Shown piece after piece: positions 29,467 through 37,275 of a stretch of 64,000 bases of DNA. Both the position numbers and the translations under genes were made by a program. The stretch's first letter is position 1; each line of letters opens with the position of its first letter. The notes below the pieces were generated by a model, which saw nothing but the letters and a program-made list of their open reading frames with translations, ran no database searches and was not told the DNA's origin. Origin of the DNA: Pseudomonas chlororaphis subsp. piscium (GTDB taxonomy: Bacteria > Pseudomonadota > Gammaproteobacteria > Pseudomonadales > Pseudomonadaceae). Location: positions 1,674,001 to 1,738,000 of the forward strand of contig NZ_CP027707.1 of the NCBI RefSeq assembly GCF_003850345.1. The letters run 5' to 3'.

Positions 29467-29945
29467 TCACTGTCGAGGATGAGCTTTTTGGTCGGTTGGA
29501 GTTTGATGGGGTTTGGTCAAGACCTTATGAGATTGAGATCTTTAATAGGAAGGTCAATGTTGTACTTATTGTCCAGACTTTTGATGATGACCCTATTTCC
29601 AACAATCAAAGAATGACTTTTTTAGAGTTTGCAGGTAGTCAGAAGTCAATTATCGAGCGCGTAGAGGTCGCAGCTCTGAATTACTACCTTTCAAAGGTTG
29701 AGGATTATAGAGCATGTTTTGATCGCGATGAGGTCGAGAGAAAGGCACCAAAAACTTGTGACGTTTTTGGGTTTGGAGAGCTGGTTGAATTGAAGCAAAT
29801 AAAAATAATGTATACGGATGAGGGTCGTGATAGAGAGGTGGGTTTTGTATTTGACGCAGTCTTTGATGAGCAGTTAGGTGTTGGTGTACTGGTCTCTAAT
29901 GGGGTTGTAATAGATGTAGATGTTCAAGATATTGTATTGGGGTGA
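29463..29945 (+). CDS. cdiI: Probable CdiI immunity protein for the adjacent nuclease toxin
   Basis: 160-residue acidic protein (ITVEDELFGRLEFDGVWSRP at the N-terminus; LGVGVLVSNGVVIDVDVQDI near the end). The pattern recalls DUF6985-type immunity proteins, though I hold that family name loosely. Its ATG at 29463 overlaps the toxin stop codon by four bases (ATGA), the usual coupling for a toxin/immunity pair. The gene is clearly AT-richer than the surrounding chromosome, consistent with horizontal exchange of the toxin-immunity cassette. It should bind the CdiA nuclease domain in the cytoplasm. It looks intact even though the secretion part of the locus is lost. Confidence 0.75.
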   Translation: MITVEDELFGRLEFDGVWSRPYEIEIFNRKVNVVLIVQTFDDDPISNNQRMTFLEFAGSQKSIIERVEVAALNYYLSKVEDYRACFDRDEVERKAPKTCDVFGFGELVELKQIKIMYTDEGRDREVGFVFDAVFDEQLGVGVLVSNGVVIDVDVQDIVLG

Positions 29946-30052
29946 TTGTATTGCTCTGGGATTGAAATCGAATCAAGGGGATTTAAGGTGTTTGATTAAG
30001 GGTTTCTGTATTTGTCGGTGGGACTCCGCCACAGTTACCAACCCTTTCTTCA

Positions 30053-30240
30053 TTATCCGAGCTTGACGTTTTCATTCAATTCAAAGTCTGCCTGCCGCAA
30101 CCACAGCCCCGTAGCCTGATTCCAATGTACGGGACGGGTGATGGAGTCGTTATTTTTTTCGTTGGTCGGCAGGAATCGCAGACTATTTTCAACCCGTGTT
30201 CGGTGATGAATATCGGTGGCGCATGATCAGCCTTAGCCAT
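30053..30240 (-). pseudogene. SymE-like toxin remnant with a frameshift
   Basis: From ATG at 30240 the minus strand encodes 54 residues ending at a stop at 30076: ADHAPPIFITEHGLKIVCDS near the start and PVPYIGIRLRGC near the end. After RLRG the neighbouring frame continues with GLWLRQADFELNENVKL up to a stop at 30053. Joined, PVPYIxIRLRG-LWLRQADFELNENVKL resembles the conserved core of SymE-family toxins (PxPxxRLxGxWLxxAGF). One missing G within CGGGGC near 30104-30110 would account for the break. SymE-type genes are common next to CDI and Rhs loci. The family call rests on my recognition of a short motif. The rest of 29946-30318 shows only a GGGCGG/CCGCCC stem at 30292-30310. Confidence 0.45.
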
Positions 30241-30318
30241 GTCAAAATTTTAGTAAGTATCTGGGCTAATTTTTTAACTGATTGAAAGACAGGGCGGCTT
30301 AACACCGCCCATTACTAC

Positions 30319-30591
30319 TTAGATTGAAAGCCTTTCTTGCAGCCGCCGTCCCGTCACATCCATCAAATCACACCCATCACGTAGCAGGATGGTGCAGACT
30401 AATGTCAGCTCCTGAAGAATGACTGGTTCTCGATGTGAGGCTTCAGCTATCGAAAAGCTTTCCAGCAATTGTGTCACTGCACGAATGCGATAAGCCGCGG
30501 CGCTGTGCAATACGTCGACGGGGGCTTGGGTGTCGATAAGCAAAGAGGGAATGTTGCAGTCGTGGCCGGTAATGGGCATGTAGCGGTTCAT
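30319..30591 (-). CDS. Small conserved-type protein of unknown function (DUF3077-like)
   Basis: 90 residues, no signal peptide or membrane segment: SLLIDTQAPVDVLHSAAAYR followed by LLESFSIAEASH and a hydrophobic C-terminal helix ELTLVCTILLRDGCDLMDV. The layout of an N-terminal ligand-like strand and two helices is like the DUF3077 proteins frequent in Pseudomonas, but I am not certain. The frame is open further upstream to 30807; ATG at 30591 is chosen since the upstream part overlaps a GC-rich, repeat-like leader (30640-30730). The neighbours are CDI remnants and the coiled-coil operon. Confidence 0.5.
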   Translation of the reverse strand: MNRYMPITGHDCNIPSLLIDTQAPVDVLHSAAAYRIRAVTQLLESFSIAEASHREPVILQELTLVCTILLRDGCDLMDVTGRRLQERLSI

Positions 30592-31308
30592 ATGTGTAAC
30601 TCCATTCAGTTGAAAAGAGCTATCACTCAAACGTCGCCAAACGAAAGGTGGCAGCTGTACGCGGGTTGGCGAGCCGGGAATGGAAAACCGACAGGCCCGA
30701 AGGCCTCCCGCGCACAACTGCCGTAAAGCAGCTTTGCATGCGCAAAAGCTTCTGTAATTAGAAATCTTTTGCACACCATTCCCCAGGTCGCCAAACCCGG
30801 TCGCCATCTGGGCGACCCACCGACTGTAAATCGCACTGTGGTTGGCGGGAATAAGGGGAGTGCACAGCAGGCTGTAGGGCTTTTCTGATTAGCCCAGAAG
30901 GAAGCTGTCGGCTTGGCGGGCAGCTCCAATGCTCAATAAAACACCCCGTGCGTTTCCCAGAATACGGCTTCCTGCAAAAAGCTTCGGGCAATACTGGCAC
31001 TCTGCTAAAAGTGCTGGGTCCAGGTGAGAACTTTCAGCCCCAAGCTCTGTTACCATTCGGCGCGCACATCCATTCGGCAGGGGCTGTAGCGGCTGTTTCA
31101 GCGGTTCTGCCCGCTGTCTGTCTCGGGTAACACCCTGCGCGGGATGTGCACGCATAGCCTCCTGATTTCCAGACGGCACCGTCTTTTGCACGGTGCTTTC
31201 GATGCTCCTGTCTGTACCTGATTCCGAGGGGTGGAAGCCCCTTCGCCTATTCACCTGTCAAAGGATGATGGAGCTTTTGAACCAAGGCTCCACACTGGGA
31301 ATACGCTC
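30592..31308. other. 717-base stretch without a supported gene
   Basis: The left part (about 30650-30725) has a GC-rich, partly palindromic leader (GCCCGAAGGCCTCCCGCGCA) that seems to belong to the minus-strand 90-residue gene. A perfect hairpin, GCACCGT (31176-31182) with ACGGTGC (31190-31196), followed by TTTC, lies 113 bases before the coiled-coil operon. Short open frames exist on both strands, but none has a family match, a good ribosome binding site or coherent codon use. Confidence 0.5.
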
Positions 31309-32436
31309 ATGAACTACCTCGAACGCTCCATGTCTGCCCTCCGCTCGGTCGGTATCAACTTTCCCACCCAGGATGCACCCGTGCTGGCGCTGCTGGACAA
31401 GGTGGCGGTGTACGACGCCAACCGGGTGACCAATATCGCCGCGACCTTGCAACAGTCCACGGTGTTCAATGCTTCGGTGCGCGACAAGTTGCAGAGCATG
31501 GATATCAGCACCCGTTATGCCGATATCGCCGCCAGTTTCGATTCGATCCAGGCCGATGCGCAGCAGATGATGGAGTGGATGGCCGACGGCAAGCTGCAGT
31601 TCTCCGAGCGGATCCAGCTGACCTGGCTGAACATGCGCCGTGGCTCGATTCCGGATCGCTTCGAGGACATTCGCAAGAATTATCTGGCGGTGGCCAAGTC
31701 GGCCAATGAGCAGATCCAGCTGGAAACCCTGATTCTCGAGGCTTACCAGGATTATCGGCTGGCCATGAAAACGGCCGAGGTCGATGCCTGTGAGGTGCAG
31801 AAGGTGGCCCAGGCGCAGCTCGATGCCGGGCGTAAAACCCTGGCGGACGCCGGTACGGCGCTGGAGGTGGCCGAGCTGGAGGCGGCCGAGCGGGTGAAGC
31901 TGGAGCTGGCGCGGGATGTGGCGTTGCGCAACCTGCAGGACGAGGACAAGCGCTACCAGATCATCACCGACATCGCCGATCAGCTGAAGGCGGGCTACAA
32001 CGCGGCCGAGCTGGTGTTCGCGCGCTTGAGCCAGTACCACTCGGTGAAGGAGCGCCTGTATCAGCGCGCCGTGAGCTTTTTCGCCACCAATGAAATCGTG
32101 CTCACCGGCCTGGCGGCGGGCTTCACGTCGTCCGGCGGGTTGGCCGAAGTCACCCAGACCCTCAATGCCATGAACGACGGCATAAACTCCAGCCTCGAGG
32201 CCCAGGCCAAGGTCGGCGGGGAGCAGCTCGAGGCCGCGCTCAAAGCGGGCTACGGGACCAACCTGAAAGTCAGTTCGGTCAAGGCCCTGGCCGAGGCGGT
32301 GGTTGACTTCCAGGCCAGCAGCCTGAGCCTGATCCAGGAGCTGCGCAAGGAGTCCGCTTCGGCGGCCGCCGAGATCGAGTCGATTACCGAGGACAGCAAG
32401 CGTCGCTTCAGCGCGCTCCTGCAAAAGGGGCTCTGA
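31309..32436 (+). CDS. Coiled-coil protein of unknown function, first gene of a three-gene operon
   Basis: 375-residue, mostly helical soluble protein. The N-terminal third (MNYLERSMSALRSVGINFPT; FNASVRDKLQSMDISTRYAD) is followed by a long coiled coil at about residues 125-245 rich in Ala, Glu and Lys (VAELEAAERVKLELARDVAL). A small hydrophobic patch, FATNEIVLTGLAAGFTSSGG, lies near 262-281, then another Ala/Glu-rich helix. No signal peptide. Similar proteins in Pseudomonas are sometimes labelled cell-surface protein near TelA-type tellurite genes, but I cannot vouch for function. ATG at 31309 has GGGAATACGCTC before it. The stop is one base before the GTG of the next gene, so translation is probably coupled. 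Confidence 0.7.
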   Translation: MNYLERSMSALRSVGINFPTQDAPVLALLDKVAVYDANRVTNIAATLQQSTVFNASVRDKLQSMDISTRYADIAASFDSIQADAQQMMEWMADGKLQFSERIQLTWLNMRRGSIPDRFEDIRKNYLAVAKSANEQIQLETLILEAYQDYRLAMKTAEVDACEVQKVAQAQLDAGRKTLADAGTALEVAELEAAERVKLELARDVALRNLQDEDKRYQIITDIADQLKAGYNAAELVFARLSQYHSVKERLYQRAVSFFATNEIVLTGLAAGFTSSGGLAEVTQTLNAMNDGINSSLEAQAKVGGEQLEAALKAGYGTNLKVSSVKALAEAVVDFQASSLSLIQELRKESASAAAEIESITEDSKRRFSALLQKGL

Positions 32437-32437
32437 G

Positions 32438-33862
32438 GTGAGCCAGGTTTCCCTCACCGAACAGATGGGGGCCATGGCCCTGATCGACGAGCTGCGGCAC
32501 AGCCAGGCCGAGGTGCAGAAACACCTGGACCTGCCTCGGCACCGGCAAGCGGTGGCCGAGCGGATTCGCGAGTTCTACCGCTCCCGGGGGATCGAGGTCG
32601 AGGATGCCCTGGTCGAGGAGGGAGTGCGCAACTTCTTTGCGGCCCGTTTTACCTACCAGTCCCCACCGCTCGGCTTCTGGTCAAGACTTCTGGCTGAGTT
32701 CTACATCAGTCGCAGTAAATGGCTCGGACCTGCGTCCGTCGCTTTTGTCTTGAGCGGGGTGGTGATATTCGGCTTTTCTTTCTCGTCGAGTTTTTTGGGC
32801 GGGATGAAGACAAGTCTTGTCCAGGGCAAGGTCGACAGGGCCCAGGGGCTTGCACAAAGTGAGGCTGTGCAGCTTGGACAACTGCAAAATCGCCTGTCCG
32901 CGCTTGAGGCCGATATGTTTGCGGCAAATGTGCCGGCAGCAGAGCGCATGTTCGAGCTGGCTAGAGAACGGCTGGATCGGGTTCGTGGCCTGATGCGGAT
33001 CACACTCCCGTCGAAGGTCTCCGCCGAGAGCCGGAAACATGACCTCGCACTGGTCGACCAGGCGAACAAGAATTTGCAGCAAGGCACTGCTGATCTCCAG
33101 GCTGTCGAGGCTTGGTTGAATGACCTGTCGCAGCTCCTGGCTGCCGAAGCGAAATTGAGAGAGCTGCTGGCCTCTGTCCCGTACACCTCACTCAGCAGTA
33201 CCTTCCCTGAATTGATGGCCCAGGCTGCCGATGCGCGATCCGCGCTGGACCATGCCGACACCCAAGGGGTGCCGGCGGCGCGGACAGCGGTCGATAAGCT
33301 GGGCGCCCTGATCCCCCGGATCAACATGATCAGCCCCTATCTCACCCGCTTGCAGGACGCACAGAACGGGGTCCGCAAGATGGGGTTGAGCACAGAGGAC
33401 TTGGCTCAGTTTCAACCCCTGTTGTCAGCGGTGAATGAGGCTGTCTTGGGGCTGAATACGGCGGCGGCCGAGCATGGCCTGCAGGAGCTCGAGCGACTGC
33501 GGACCGTCGCAGCCACGCCGTTGACGCTGGAAGTGGTCAGCCGTACCGGCGAGAAGTCGATGATCGAACGCAACTATGATCCGACTGGAGGCAAGACCTG
33601 GTATCTGCTGACCGAGGCGAGCGATGCCTCAGGCAATGTGGTCTCGGTACCCATCACCAGCATCGAGAGCGGGGAACGGCGTTATGCCTCGATCTTTGGC
33701 GTGCGCGTCAGCCAGGCAACCTATCAGGCCGCCAAGAATGACAAGCTTCTGGATGGTCATGTCGATGATCGCTTGATGGGTAAAAAGGCGGCCAACTCGT
33801 TGGCCTTTACCTTCGTTAAAGGGCCTGTCAAAACCAAACCCGATTACATCCTGGAGTGGTAA
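32438..33862 (+). CDS. DUF6384-like membrane-anchored helical protein, second gene of the operon
   Basis: 474 residues. Residues 1-90 are charged and helical (SLTEQMGAMALIDELRHSQA; RIREFYRSRGIEVEDALVEE). One transmembrane segment (WLGPASVAFVLSGVVIFGFS) lies at about 94-113. A long helical region with coiled-coil character follows, and from about residue 355 a beta-rich C-terminal domain (LTLEVVSRTGEKSMIERNYD; KTWYLLTEASDASGNVVSVP; RYASIFGVRVSQATYQAAKN). The N-terminal part and the anchor resemble the DUF6384 family. GTG start at 32438 one base after the previous stop. The topology suggests a bitopic protein that may organise the two soluble partners at the membrane (inference). Confidence 0.7.
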   Translation: MSQVSLTEQMGAMALIDELRHSQAEVQKHLDLPRHRQAVAERIREFYRSRGIEVEDALVEEGVRNFFAARFTYQSPPLGFWSRLLAEFYISRSKWLGPASVAFVLSGVVIFGFSFSSSFLGGMKTSLVQGKVDRAQGLAQSEAVQLGQLQNRLSALEADMFAANVPAAERMFELARERLDRVRGLMRITLPSKVSAESRKHDLALVDQANKNLQQGTADLQAVEAWLNDLSQLLAAEAKLRELLASVPYTSLSSTFPELMAQAADARSALDHADTQGVPAARTAVDKLGALIPRINMISPYLTRLQDAQNGVRKMGLSTEDLAQFQPLLSAVNEAVLGLNTAAAEHGLQELERLRTVAATPLTLEVVSRTGEKSMIERNYDPTGGKTWYLLTEASDASGNVVSVPITSIESGERRYASIFGVRVSQATYQAAKNDKLLDGHVDDRLMGKKAANSLAFTFVKGPVKTKPDYILEW

Positions 33863-35244
33863 TGAACTCGAGCAGCATGATTGCGTCCCTTGGCGAGAAC
33901 TCTCGGCGATACGAGGCCGAACTGCGTAGGTTCCAGCTCGAGTTGTCCAATGCCCACGAGCAGGAGCTGCGCCTGCAACAACAGATCGCTGGCGTCTTTC
34001 CACAGATTGCCAACCTTCAGTTGGCCGGCGGGGCTCGGCTGTCGGACGAGGTTCAGCGTTTGCTGGGTCAGCGGGAGCGGACCGAGTCTGGGTTGCGTGA
34101 GGAGTTGGCGGTGGCGGAGGCGGGGGTTGCCAAGCACCTGCAGGAGATGTCGAGGGTTTCCCAGGAAATCGAGGCCCTCGTTGCCGATGTCAACCGGCAG
34201 TTGAGGGTAGAGCCGGCGTACCAACAGCAAGCCGCGATCCTCGCGGAAGCTGTCGAGCGCTGCAACGAGGCGGCTGCGTCTTACCAGGAGCTGCGTGATG
34301 AATGTCGCGGCAAGCTTCGGGTTTTTCAGACCGAGCCGCTGTACCTCTACTTGAAGGGCCGCGGGTTCGGTACGGATCGTTATGTTGGCCGAACGTTCTT
34401 TCGGGAATTGGATCGATGGATTGCCCGCCTGTGTAATTTCCCGCAGAACAGTGGGGTCGAGCAGAGCCTTCTGGCCATGCAGGAAGCCAATGAGGGCGCC
34501 CAGTGGCAACGAGACAGCCATCGGGCCGTTCAGGAGGCCGAGCTGGCGCGGCTGTATCAGGAAGCACTGGCCGGCACCCTGTTATCGGTGCTGCAAGCGC
34601 GCCTGAAGACGGAGCGCGAGGCCGTGGAGGCCGGCAAGGCTCAGGCCAATGCCGTTCATGAGCGTCTGGGGCTGTTTGTCTCCAAGGGGGACGAGCATTT
34701 TGCTCAGGTTGCTGAATTGTTGTCCCGACAATTGGCCGAGATGAGTGATGCCAAGCTTGAGCATCTGGCCGGGCAGACAGCGACGCAGCAGGACGACGAG
34801 CTGGTGCAGAGGGTGCGTGATTTACGCGCTGAACTCGATGATCTGCGGCTGCGCGTGCCGTTCCTGGAGATGAAGTGCAGGGATACCGAGCGCGACTATG
34901 CGAGAGCCAAGCAGCTTGAGCGCGATCTGCAGTCGGGTGGGTATATCAGCAGTAGCTACAGCTATTCCGCAGGTATGAATCTTGACTCTCTGGTTGCCGG
35001 GTTCATGCAGGGCGCGCTGTCCCTCTCCCAGGTGGCGAATGAGGTGGGGAGCCATCGCCGCGCAAGCAGGCCGGCCCCGAGCTTGTGGAGCAGTGGTTCC
35101 AGCAGCGGCTCCAGCGGCAGCTCGAGCAACAGTTCCAGCAGCCGCCCGAGCAGTTCCTCAAGCAATAGCTCAAGTTCCAGCAGCTCGTTCAGTTCTTCCC
35201 GATCGACGGGTGGGGGCGGGTTCTCTACCAGCGACAGTCTCTAG
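33862..35244 (+). CDS. Coiled-coil protein with Ser-rich low-complexity tail, third gene of the operon
   Basis: 460 residues. Residues 1-135 are coiled coil (RYEAELRRFQLELSNAHEQE), residues about 136-200 are less regular (RVFQTEPLYLYLKGRGFGTD, then RWIARLCNF), and a second coiled coil runs to about 370. The last 50 residues are almost only Ser with Gly, Arg, Asn and Pro, ending GGGGFSTSDSL. The tail resembles the disordered Ser/Gly tails of some envelope-associated proteins. The ATG at 33862 overlaps the previous stop codon (TAATG). No signal peptide, so it is cytosolic unless recruited by the middle gene. Function unknown. Confidence 0.7.
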   Translation: MNSSSMIASLGENSRRYEAELRRFQLELSNAHEQELRLQQQIAGVFPQIANLQLAGGARLSDEVQRLLGQRERTESGLREELAVAEAGVAKHLQEMSRVSQEIEALVADVNRQLRVEPAYQQQAAILAEAVERCNEAAASYQELRDECRGKLRVFQTEPLYLYLKGRGFGTDRYVGRTFFRELDRWIARLCNFPQNSGVEQSLLAMQEANEGAQWQRDSHRAVQEAELARLYQEALAGTLLSVLQARLKTEREAVEAGKAQANAVHERLGLFVSKGDEHFAQVAELLSRQLAEMSDAKLEHLAGQTATQQDDELVQRVRDLRAELDDLRLRVPFLEMKCRDTERDYARAKQLERDLQSGGYISSSYSYSAGMNLDSLVAGFMQGALSLSQVANEVGSHRRASRPAPSLWSSGSSSGSSGSSSNSSSSRPSSSSSNSSSSSSSFSSSRSTGGGGFSTSDSL

Positions 35245-35265
35245 ACCGAGTATTCCTGAGGTGCA

Positions 35266-35300
35266 GAAAACGGGGCAGCACAGACTGCCCCGTATCGTTT
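35266..35300 (+). terminator. Terminator hairpin of the coiled-coil operon
   Basis: CGGGGCAG at 35271-35278 pairs with CTGCCCCG at 35285-35292 around a six-base loop, with A residues on the left and a broken T tract on the right. It serves the plus-strand operon and may also serve the oppositely oriented AraC gene ending at 35320. Confidence 0.65.
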
Positions 35301-35319
35301 CGCCCAAGCCCAGAGCGGC

Positions 35320-36267
35320 TTACAACGCCTTCACCGGAATGCAGATCTCACACTCCAGCTCCCCTGTCTTCATGTCGTATTTCGCATCCACCGGATAACG
35401 TTCGAACGCTGGCCGTGCATCGAATTGCATGCCGCTCTTGGGCAGCCAGTCGCGGCACAGTTCGGTCCAGGCGTCGGCGATGTCGGGGCCTTTGCCCTGG
35501 TAGTGGGCGACGGCGTAGAGGCCGCCGAGCAGAGTGGTGACAACGACGGGGGCGTTGGCCTTGAAGTCGGCAGGGACTTCGACGCAGGCGTCGTAGCGGC
35601 ATTTTTCAGGTGGGGTGACGTAGGGATCGTCGTGGCCGATACCATAACGCACGCGGCCCAGCAGACCGTTCTCGACCATCCAGAGGGCGACGGTGTCGCG
35701 CCAGAAGGTGCCGATGCCCGGCCCGTAGGGGCCGATATAGCGCAGGTAGGCGACGCGGACCGGAGGCAGTTCCTTGAGGGTGACGTTCATCGTGAGCTCC
35801 TTCAGGTGGATGAAGGCGTCAGGATCGTCGAAGGCCGGGATGTGTGTCTGATCAGGATTGCTCAATTCTCGCAGGCGCCGTTCGCGGACGTCACTGAGGC
35901 GGCGGTGCCAGCGTTTGGGTTCGGTGCTGCGCCAGGTGCTCGGGGTGACCGAGAAATGCTGCTTGAACGCCCGGGAGAACGCTTCGCCGGAGCTGAAGCC
36001 GACTCCCAGTGCCACCTCCAGAATGCTCATTTCTGGATGGCTGGCCAACTGATAGGCAGCACAGGCCAGGCGGCGTCGGCGCAGGTAGTCGCCCAGGGTT
36101 TCGCCGACCCAGGCGGTGAACAGGCGATGGAAGTGAAAGGGCGAAAAATGCGCGACCTGCGCGAGTTCGGCCAGCTCCAGCGGCTGGTCCAGGTGTTGGT
36201 CGATATGCTCCAGCACCCGGTTCATGCGCAGGGTGTATTCGTGGAGGCTGTGATAGGCAGGGCTCAT
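35320..36267 (-). CDS. AraC-family regulator with C-terminal GyrI-like effector domain
   Basis: 315-residue regulator with two AraC helix-turn-helix motifs at the N-terminus (NRVLEHIDQHLDQPLELAEL; HFSPFHFHRLFTAWVGETLG; ALGVGFSSGEAFSRAFKQHF), residues about 15-110. The C-terminal GyrI/BacR-like effector-binding domain (VTLKELPPVRVAYLRYIGPY onward, residues about 160-315) includes a large Cys-bearing loop (PPEKCRYDACVEVP). This is the SoxS/Rob-like layout of drug-sensing AraC regulators. No target gene is adjacent; it is tandem with a DUF899 gene separated by a REP-like palindrome. Confidence 0.85.
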   Translation of the reverse strand: MSPAYHSLHEYTLRMNRVLEHIDQHLDQPLELAELAQVAHFSPFHFHRLFTAWVGETLGDYLRRRRLACAAYQLASHPEMSILEVALGVGFSSGEAFSRAFKQHFSVTPSTWRSTEPKRWHRRLSDVRERRLRELSNPDQTHIPAFDDPDAFIHLKELTMNVTLKELPPVRVAYLRYIGPYGPGIGTFWRDTVALWMVENGLLGRVRYGIGHDDPYVTPPEKCRYDACVEVPADFKANAPVVVTTLLGGLYAVAHYQGKGPDIADAWTELCRDWLPKSGMQFDARPAFERYPVDAKYDMKTGELECEICIPVKAL

Positions 36268-36340
36268 GGAGCCAAGTTTAGCCGGGGGCCAAGCCAGAGT
36301 TTTGTGTCGAGCGGATTTTTTCCATCGGCCGGACGAACGT

Positions 36341-36382
36341 GATCGCGAGCCAGCTCCTGGGGCAGCGGGCTGGCTCGCGATC
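36341..36382. repeat. Short REP-like inverted repeat
   Basis: GATCGCGAGCCAGC (36341-36354) and GCTGGCTCGCGATC (36369-36382) form a perfect 14-base stem with a 14-base loop. It lies just past the DUF899 gene end and may also act as a 3-prime stem. Confidence 0.7.
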
Positions 36383-36394
36383 GCGGCCTAGCGC

Positions 36395-37132
36395 TCAGGA
36401 GCCGCCATGGCAGCAACTGGCGGCCGGTTTGTCATCATAACGATCATGGTGCCTGACCCAGTCCATGATCTGTTCTTCGTTGCGCCCCTTGGGTGTCAGG
36501 TCCAGGTAGTTGTAGGCCCCCACCAGCAGGTCCAGGCCACGGGCGTAGGTGGAGTAGGTGTGGAGGATCTCACCGGCTTCATTGCGGTAGAACACGCTGA
36601 GGCCGGGCAGCTCTTCTTCGGCGCCGTCGGTTTTTTCGTAGTTGTAGGTGGCGCTGCCGGCGGCGACCTCGTCGGCCCGGGCGCAGACCCCGAAGTCGTA
36701 GTTGAAATCACAGCCGGCGGACGAAACCCAGTCGAACTTCCAGCCCATGCGCCGCTTGAACGCCTGGAACTCGGCGAAGGGCGCGTGGGACACCGCCACC
36801 AGCGCGATGTCGTGGTGGGCCAGGTGCTGGTTGGCGCCGTCGATGTGATCGGAAAGGAAGGAGCAACCCGGGCACCCTTCGTCCCAGCCTTCGGCGAACA
36901 TGAAGTGGTAGACCACCAGTTGGCTGCGACCGCCGAACAGATCCGCCAGGCTCAGTTCGCCGTGGGGGCCCTGGAAGCGGTAGGGCTTGTCGACTTTTAC
37001 CCAGGGCAGGGCACGACGCTCGGCGCTGAGCTGGTCGCGTTGGCGGGTGAACGCCTTTTCGTGAATCAGGTGCTGCTTGCGGGCCTGTATCCATTGTTCC
37101 CGGGATACGACCGGATGATCGTTGAGGTGCAT
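36395..37132 (-). CDS. DUF899 thioredoxin-like family protein
   Basis: 245-residue protein of the DUF899 family, with a thioredoxin-like fold. Family blocks: VSREQWIQARKQHLIHEKAF, LPWVKVDKPYRFQGPHGELS, FMFAEGWDEGCPGCSFLSDH (a CPGC redox-like pair near residue 90), SHAPFAEFQAFKRRMGW, and LPGLSVFYRNEAGEILHTYS. The C-terminus ends with SCCHGGS, a short Cys/His tail. Redox activity is inferred from the fold. No operon partners. Confidence 0.8.
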   Translation of the reverse strand: MHLNDHPVVSREQWIQARKQHLIHEKAFTRQRDQLSAERRALPWVKVDKPYRFQGPHGELSLADLFGGRSQLVVYHFMFAEGWDEGCPGCSFLSDHIDGANQHLAHHDIALVAVSHAPFAEFQAFKRRMGWKFDWVSSAGCDFNYDFGVCARADEVAAGSATYNYEKTDGAEEELPGLSVFYRNEAGEILHTYSTYARGLDLLVGAYNYLDLTPKGRNEEQIMDWVRHHDRYDDKPAASCCHGGS

Positions 37133-37275
37133 GATGTCTTCTCCTGCGACAAGGTGGCGCGGCGACAGTGCCTACACAGGCTAGTCGTTTCACCCGTGGG
37201 CAGATCGACAGCCGCCGGACGGTTCCGCCCAACGGTCGCCCGCCTGTCCCACCTCGTTGAATGGCTATTCAGGCG

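Noticed and set aside
30592..30807. N-terminal extension of the 90-residue gene at 30319-30591
   Set aside because: The extra residues overlap a GC-rich palindromic leader and show no coherent protein pattern; the ATG at 30591 gives a compact product.
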